This document shows positions 37,246 through 40,619 of a stretch of DNA of 40,619 nucleotides, one piece after another. This DNA comes from Clostridia bacterium (lineage in GTDB: Bacteria; Bacillota; Clostridia; Oscillospirales; Acutalibacteraceae), in the NCBI GenBank assembly GCA_029226955.1, contig JAQXZA010000109.1, positions 1 through 40,619 of the forward strand. Direction: 5' to 3'. Within the stretch, counting starts at the first letter, position 1; each line of letters opens with the position of its first letter. A model generated the notes under the pieces. It was not told where the DNA came from, made no database searches, and was given only the letters and a program-made list of their open reading frames with translations. Both the position numbers and the translations under genes were made by a program.

Positions 37246-38181
37246 TTATTGCCGTGTTAAATTCAATATAATATTGTCAGAACGCAGTTTGAATATTTCT
37301 CTTGTGTCTGACGATTTTACTATATTGCATATTCTTATTACTTCATTTATCATATCAGCATTTTTTGTAGCTTTTACGGATAATGACAAATCTTTAATCA
37401 GTCTGTCATTGTTTGCCGTGCTGTCTAAAACGTGGTCAAAATCATACAATGGCGACGGACATACATAACTGCCGTTATCTGTGTTTCTCAGCCAACCGAA
37501 ATTTCCTGCGTGTCTGTCGCCGTTTCCGGTAATAGCGTCTATTGTGAGCATTTGTATTCCGACCATACCCATATAATCTATAATATCTTTTTCAGTAAAA
37601 TCATCAGGGTCTATTATACCCGACTGGTCAGCCTGTTCAAGCATTAAATTCTGACTTGTGAAATTCTCAACTTGTATGCCGCCTGTTATTTTTGATATGT
37701 TACAAACAGGTATGCCGCATTTTTTACACAGCAAACTCACTTCTTCCTCCAAATCCAAGCTGTCACCATATTTATTTAAATACTTGGCTGAAACCCATTC
37801 TTTGTTTAAATAACCGCTGACATAAAGTGTAGGTATAGCATTACCGTCCTTATAGTAACCCTCACCTTTCCAGAAATCAGTATAATACGGACTTACTTCT
37901 TCAAAAAGCAAAGCACTGTCGTTTTCTTTTGTCCAGTAACAATCACTTAAACTCAGAATATGTGTTGATTTATTTATAAGAACCCTGTTTCCCTGTCCGA
38001 AAGTAATACCCTTTAATCTTCTTGCTAAGGAATTTGTATTTGAACTGTATCGTGTTTTCAGCCATAGTTTAAAAGTTTCCTTGCAAGGATTTTTCTTCAT
38101 TAACCCCGGCAATAAACAGGCATTATATACTTCTTCCGTATCAATATTATATACTTTATGATTTTTACAGTATAATATCAT
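37246..38181 (-). CDS. Orphan HipA/CtkA-like protein kinase
   Basis: A 311-residue protein whose C-terminal two thirds match the HipA kinase pattern: ITGGIQVENFTSQ, then NGDRHAGNFGWL with catalytic Asp222, then APLYDFDHVL-like SPLYDFDHVL with the metal-binding Asp residues. The N-terminal part lacks the usual HipA N1 subdomain, resembling the shorter CtkA-type kinases. No HipB-like antitoxin or helix-turn-helix gene lies beside it, which is unusual for a toxin of this fold. The ribosome site GGAGTTAGGA is made from the heptamer array that fills the gap to hflX. A repeat-derived start and isolation suggest a recently acquired or relocated gene; regulation and target are unknown. Confidence 0.78.
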   Translation of the reverse strand: MILYCKNHKVYNIDTEEVYNACLLPGLMKKNPCKETFKLWLKTRYSSNTNSLARRLKGITFGQGNRVLINKSTHILSLSDCYWTKENDSALLFEEVSPYYTDFWKGEGYYKDGNAIPTLYVSGYLNKEWVSAKYLNKYGDSLDLEEEVSLLCKKCGIPVCNISKITGGIQVENFTSQNLMLEQADQSGIIDPDDFTEKDIIDYMGMVGIQMLTIDAITGNGDRHAGNFGWLRNTDNGSYVCPSPLYDFDHVLDSTANNDRLIKDLSLSVKATKNADMINEVIRICNIVKSSDTREIFKLRSDNIILNLTRQ

Positions 38182-38190
38182 AATAATTCC

Positions 38191-38260
38191 TAACTCCTAA
38201 CTCCTAACTCCTAACTCCTCACTCCTCACTCCTCACTCCTCACTCCTAACTCCTCACTCC
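38191..38260. repeat. Longest heptanucleotide array: ten TAACTCC/TCACTCC units
   Basis: Four TAACTCC, four TCACTCC, one TAACTCC and one TCACTCC in perfect 7-base register. It makes up nearly the entire gap between the HipA-like kinase start (38181) and the hflX stop codon (38260-38262); the last unit overlaps the stop by one base. Read on the minus strand it gives GGAGTTAGGA before the kinase ATG. Confidence 0.95.
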
Positions 38261-39510
38261 TAATTGTTTGCGTATTGGTCAACTAAGTGCCACATTGGTT
38301 CCTCGACTATTGCTTGTGCCTTAATGCCGTCAGCGGTGTATTCTTCGGAAAGTAAAGCACCTGTATTTCTCAGCTTGCCGAGAATTGCGGCTTTGTCAAA
38401 GGGAACAAGAAGTGTGTATTTTCTCAGCCTTACAGGAAGATTGTTTTCTATTGCACGGAGTAACTCGTCAATGCCTATTGCGTTTTTTGCACAGATACGG
38501 ACAGAGGTTCTACCGTTCGGGAGGTCGTTGGGATTGCCGACAAGGTCGCATTTGTTGAATACGGATATAATCGGTCTGTCTGTACAGCCAAGTTCTCTTA
38601 ACAAAGAGTTTGTTACATCAAGATGTAGTTTATACTCGTCGCTCGATGCGTCACAGACATTTAATATAATGTCAGCAAGAGCCGCTTCTTCAAGCGTTGA
38701 TTTAAAAGCCTCAACAAGATGGTGCGGAAGTCTGCGTACAAGTCCTACCGTATCAATCAGCATAACGGAAACACCGTTCGGAAGTTTCAATGCACGTGAA
38801 GTCGGGTCAAGCGTTGCAAAGAGTTTGTTTTCGGAGAGGACTCCGGCTTGTGTCAGCGTGTTCATAAGCGTTGATTTTCCGGCATTGGTGTAGCCGACAA
38901 TGGCGACAGTAATTACTCCGTCTTTTTTGCGTCTTGCACGGAGTTGTTCACGGCGGTTGGTCATACGTTCCAGTTCGTCTTTGAGATATTCTATTCTGCG
39001 TCTGATGTGGCGGCGGTCTGTTTCAAGTTTTGTTTCGCCAGGACCTCTTGTTCCGACACCGCCGCCGAGCCTTGACATTTCACGACCTTTGCCCGAAAGT
39101 CGTGGCATAAGATATTTAAGCTGTGCCAGTTCAACCTGTAATTTACCCTCGTTTGTCTTTGCCCTTATCGCAAAAATATCAAGAATAAGCATTGTACGGT
39201 CAATGGTGCGAATGTCGGTTTCGTCCTCAATGTTTCTGATTTGCGTGGGAGTAAGTTCCGTGTCAAAAACAATGAAATCAATTTCGTTGTCGGCACAGAA
39301 TTGTTTTATTTCTTCGAGCCGTCCCGAACCGATACAGGTTGCACCGTCGGGTTTGTCACGTTTCTGCATAATTGATGCAACAGGCTCTGCTCCGGCACCG
39401 CTGACAAGTTCGTACAGTTCTTTCATTGAGCTTTCCGCATCGTATTCGCCTGTGTCAATTCCGACAAGCAACGCACGTTGAATTTTCTGTTCGTTGTCAT
39501 ATAATTCCAT
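38260..39510 (-). CDS. hflX: GTPase HflX
   Basis: HflX is a ribosome-associated GTPase that splits or rescues stalled ribosomes under stress. The start at ATG 39510 follows AAAGGAA by 8 bases; an upstream frame to 39603 lacks a ribosome site. The 416 residues contain the N-terminal HflX domain (RALLVGIDTG), the helical linker with GGVGTRGPGETKLETDRRHI, and the G domain: GYTNAGKSTLMN (G1), DTVGLVRRLP (G3), NKCD (G4). A C-terminal alpha/beta extension follows. The minus-strand gene reads into the kinase gene without a terminator; only the heptamer array separates them, so the kinase may be read through from hflX. Confidence 0.95.
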   Translation of the reverse strand: MELYDNEQKIQRALLVGIDTGEYDAESSMKELYELVSGAGAEPVASIMQKRDKPDGATCIGSGRLEEIKQFCADNEIDFIVFDTELTPTQIRNIEDETDIRTIDRTMLILDIFAIRAKTNEGKLQVELAQLKYLMPRLSGKGREMSRLGGGVGTRGPGETKLETDRRHIRRRIEYLKDELERMTNRREQLRARRKKDGVITVAIVGYTNAGKSTLMNTLTQAGVLSENKLFATLDPTSRALKLPNGVSVMLIDTVGLVRRLPHHLVEAFKSTLEEAALADIILNVCDASSDEYKLHLDVTNSLLRELGCTDRPIISVFNKCDLVGNPNDLPNGRTSVRICAKNAIGIDELLRAIENNLPVRLRKYTLLVPFDKAAILGKLRNTGALLSEEYTADGIKAQAIVEEPMWHLVDQYANN

Positions 39511-39673
39511 ATTGAAAATTCCTTTCGGCAATTCATATTCATAATATATAATATAGCACAAATTCAGACGTAATAAAAGTAAAAAATTACTGTATATATG
39601 CAAAAATAATAATAAAGTGCTAAAAGCTATAATTGTTTCATAAATGTGGGATTCTTTTTGTTATTATTATGTA

Positions 39674-39702
39674 TTTAAAGTCTGATGAAAATATGATAAA
39701 AT
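39674..39702 (+). promoter_or_regulatory. Probable promoter of nadB
   Basis: TTTAAA (39674-39679) and TAAAAT (39697-39702) are 17 bases apart. The 254-base gap between hflX and nadB otherwise holds only AT-rich sequence; no NiaR-type operator was recognised. Confidence 0.5.
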
Positions 39703-39764
39703 AGTATAAGTATATGAATTTTTGGGTTCATTTATATAATTAAAATATAAAAGAGGTAAAATTT

Positions 39765-40619
39765 ATGAAAAGGGAATATGATGTCCTGATTGTCGGTTCG
39801 GGTGCGGCAGGTCTTTATGCGGCTTTGCAGTTTCCTGAAAATGTAAGCGTTCTTCTCCTGTCGAAACGTGAACTCACGCTGTCGAACAGTTCGCTTGCAC
39901 AGGGCGGTGTTGCGGCTGTTCTTGACAAAAACCACGATAATTTCAAACTGCATATAGCTGACACGCTTATCGCCGGAAAGTACAAAAACAACCTTAAAGC
40001 TATTGAAGTTCTTGTAACGGAAGGTCCTCAGGACGTGCTGAAACTCAAAGAAATGGGTGTTGCATTTGACCTTGATTCAAGCGGTAAATTACAGATGACG
40101 CTTGAAGCCGGACATTCCCGACACAGAATTGTACATCACAAGGATTCAACAGGTCGTGCCATAGTCGATACACTTATCGAACAAGTTAAAACACATAAAA
40201 ACGTTGAAATTCTTGACGAAACACTCCTCTACAAACTCGAAAACAACGGACGTGGATTTTATGCCGGAATGATTATGAAAAACGGAGAGTCAAAAGTTAT
40301 TGCCGCACATTATTGTATTCTTGCGTCGGGCGGTATCGGTCGTGTGTATAAATACACCACAAACTCGGCTATTGCAACAGGTGACGGCATTACTCTTGCA
40401 TATATGCTTGGTGCAAAAATAAAGCACCTCAACTGGATTCAGTTCCACCCGACAGCTTTTGCCGCAGAAAAAGACCGTGAACGTTTCCTTATAAGTGAGG
40501 CTGTTCGTGGCGAGGGTGCTGTTCTTCTGAATTGTGACGGAGAACGTTTTGTACATAATTATGACGAGCGTGGAGAACTTGCCCCACGTGATGTTGTTTC
40601 AAACGCAATTATGCTTGAA
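39765..40619 (+). CDS. nadB: L-aspartate oxidase (N-terminal part, cut by the window end)
   Basis: A flavoprotein oxidising L-aspartate to iminoaspartate, the first step of de novo NAD synthesis. The first 285 codons are present with no stop; the full family length is about 430-530 residues. The FAD-binding motif YDVLIVGSGAAGLYAAL opens the protein. Substrate and FAD signatures follow: SNSSLAQGGVAAVLD, HHKDSTGRAIVDTL, LASGGIGRVYKYTTN, QFHPTAF, ISEAVRGEGAVLLN and LAPRDVVSNAIM. ATG 39765 follows AAGAGGT. In many Firmicutes nadB is followed by nadC and nadA; the continuation lies beyond this window. Confidence 0.95.
   Translation, partial: MKREYDVLIVGSGAAGLYAALQFPENVSVLLLSKRELTLSNSSLAQGGVAAVLDKNHDNFKLHIADTLIAGKYKNNLKAIEVLVTEGPQDVLKLKEMGVAFDLDSSGKLQMTLEAGHSRHRIVHHKDSTGRAIVDTLIEQVKTHKNVEILDETLLYKLENNGRGFYAGMIMKNGESKVIAAHYCILASGGIGRVYKYTTNSAIATGDGITLAYMLGAKIKHLNWIQFHPTAFAAEKDRERFLISEAVRGEGAVLLNCDGERFVHNYDERGELAPRDVVSNAIMLE

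Noticed and set aside
38191..38260. CRISPR-like array from regular repeats
   Set aside because: Units are only seven bases in direct tandem with no spacers and no cas genes are present in the window.
38264..38893. A 209-codon plus-strand frame antisense to hflX, and a second at 38900-39481
   Set aside because: Both are Ser/Arg-rich complements of the HflX coding sequence with no initiation signals.

Overview
The window looks like a chromosomal segment of a spore-forming, low-to-moderate G+C clostridial Firmicute, probably a Ruminococcus-like member of the Oscillospiraceae/Ruminococcaceae. The basis is gene content: dipicolinate synthase (spoVFA/spoVFB), a SigH-like sigma factor, GerW/YtfJ, the scpA-scpB-ytfI-ytfJ-dacB-rluB order, YqhT-like peptidase next to efp, LL-diaminopimelate aminotransferase, and frequent TTG/GTG starts behind strong Shine-Dalgarno sites. 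The genus is inference; no rRNA gene is present to settle it.

Layout: (1) 1-900, an AT-rich orphan gene resembling a restriction-type nuclease, then rpsU with a clear promoter and an elaborate terminator. (2) 1410-5000, a plus-strand housekeeping run: HAD phosphatase YqeG, DUF6572, aroQ, Xaa-Pro peptidase, efp and a CD1247-like acidic zinc-ribbon protein. (3) 5100-10870, site-2 protease, the ScpAB condensin partners, DUF2953, GerW, a D,D-carboxypeptidase, RluB and an HNH protein with a C-terminal membrane anchor. (4) 11032-12582, a zinc-ribbon membrane protein with a long AEEARR-repeat helix. (5) 12637-15451 on the minus strand, dipicolinate synthase, a zinc-ribbon protein, a tRNA-like relic and SigH. 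(6) 15725-20117, ComM-like ATPase, a purine permease and a DUF368 lipid-carrier transporter. (7) 20409-24731, a MoxR/DUF58/transglutaminase operon. (8) 24927-35111, nitrogen and nucleotide/lysine metabolism: glnA, an ANTAR regulator, carA, a CarB-DapF fusion, pyrG and dapL. (9) 35271-39510 on the minus strand, a GH13 amylase, an orphan HipA-like kinase and hflX. (10) the first 285 codons of nadB, cut by the window end.

Two things stand out. First, one 1347-codon frame joins carbamoyl-phosphate synthase large subunit to diaminopimelate epimerase, next to pyrG and dapL. Second, the intergenic spaces carry a family of tandem heptanucleotide arrays (ACTCCNN/NNGGAGT, AATTACG, ATTATGA, AGAATNN types). 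Several flank a core of about 30 to 350 bp, some cores are related to one another, and arrays abut stop codons or supply the ribosome-binding site (and in one case the start codon) of the next gene. These composite elements are the best candidate here for an undescribed repetitive or mobile element. Other unusual pieces are a dacB start embedded in the preceding terminator, a 20-bp-period GCGACACTTTT array upstream of the DUF368 gene, and a degenerate tRNA fold beside sigH.
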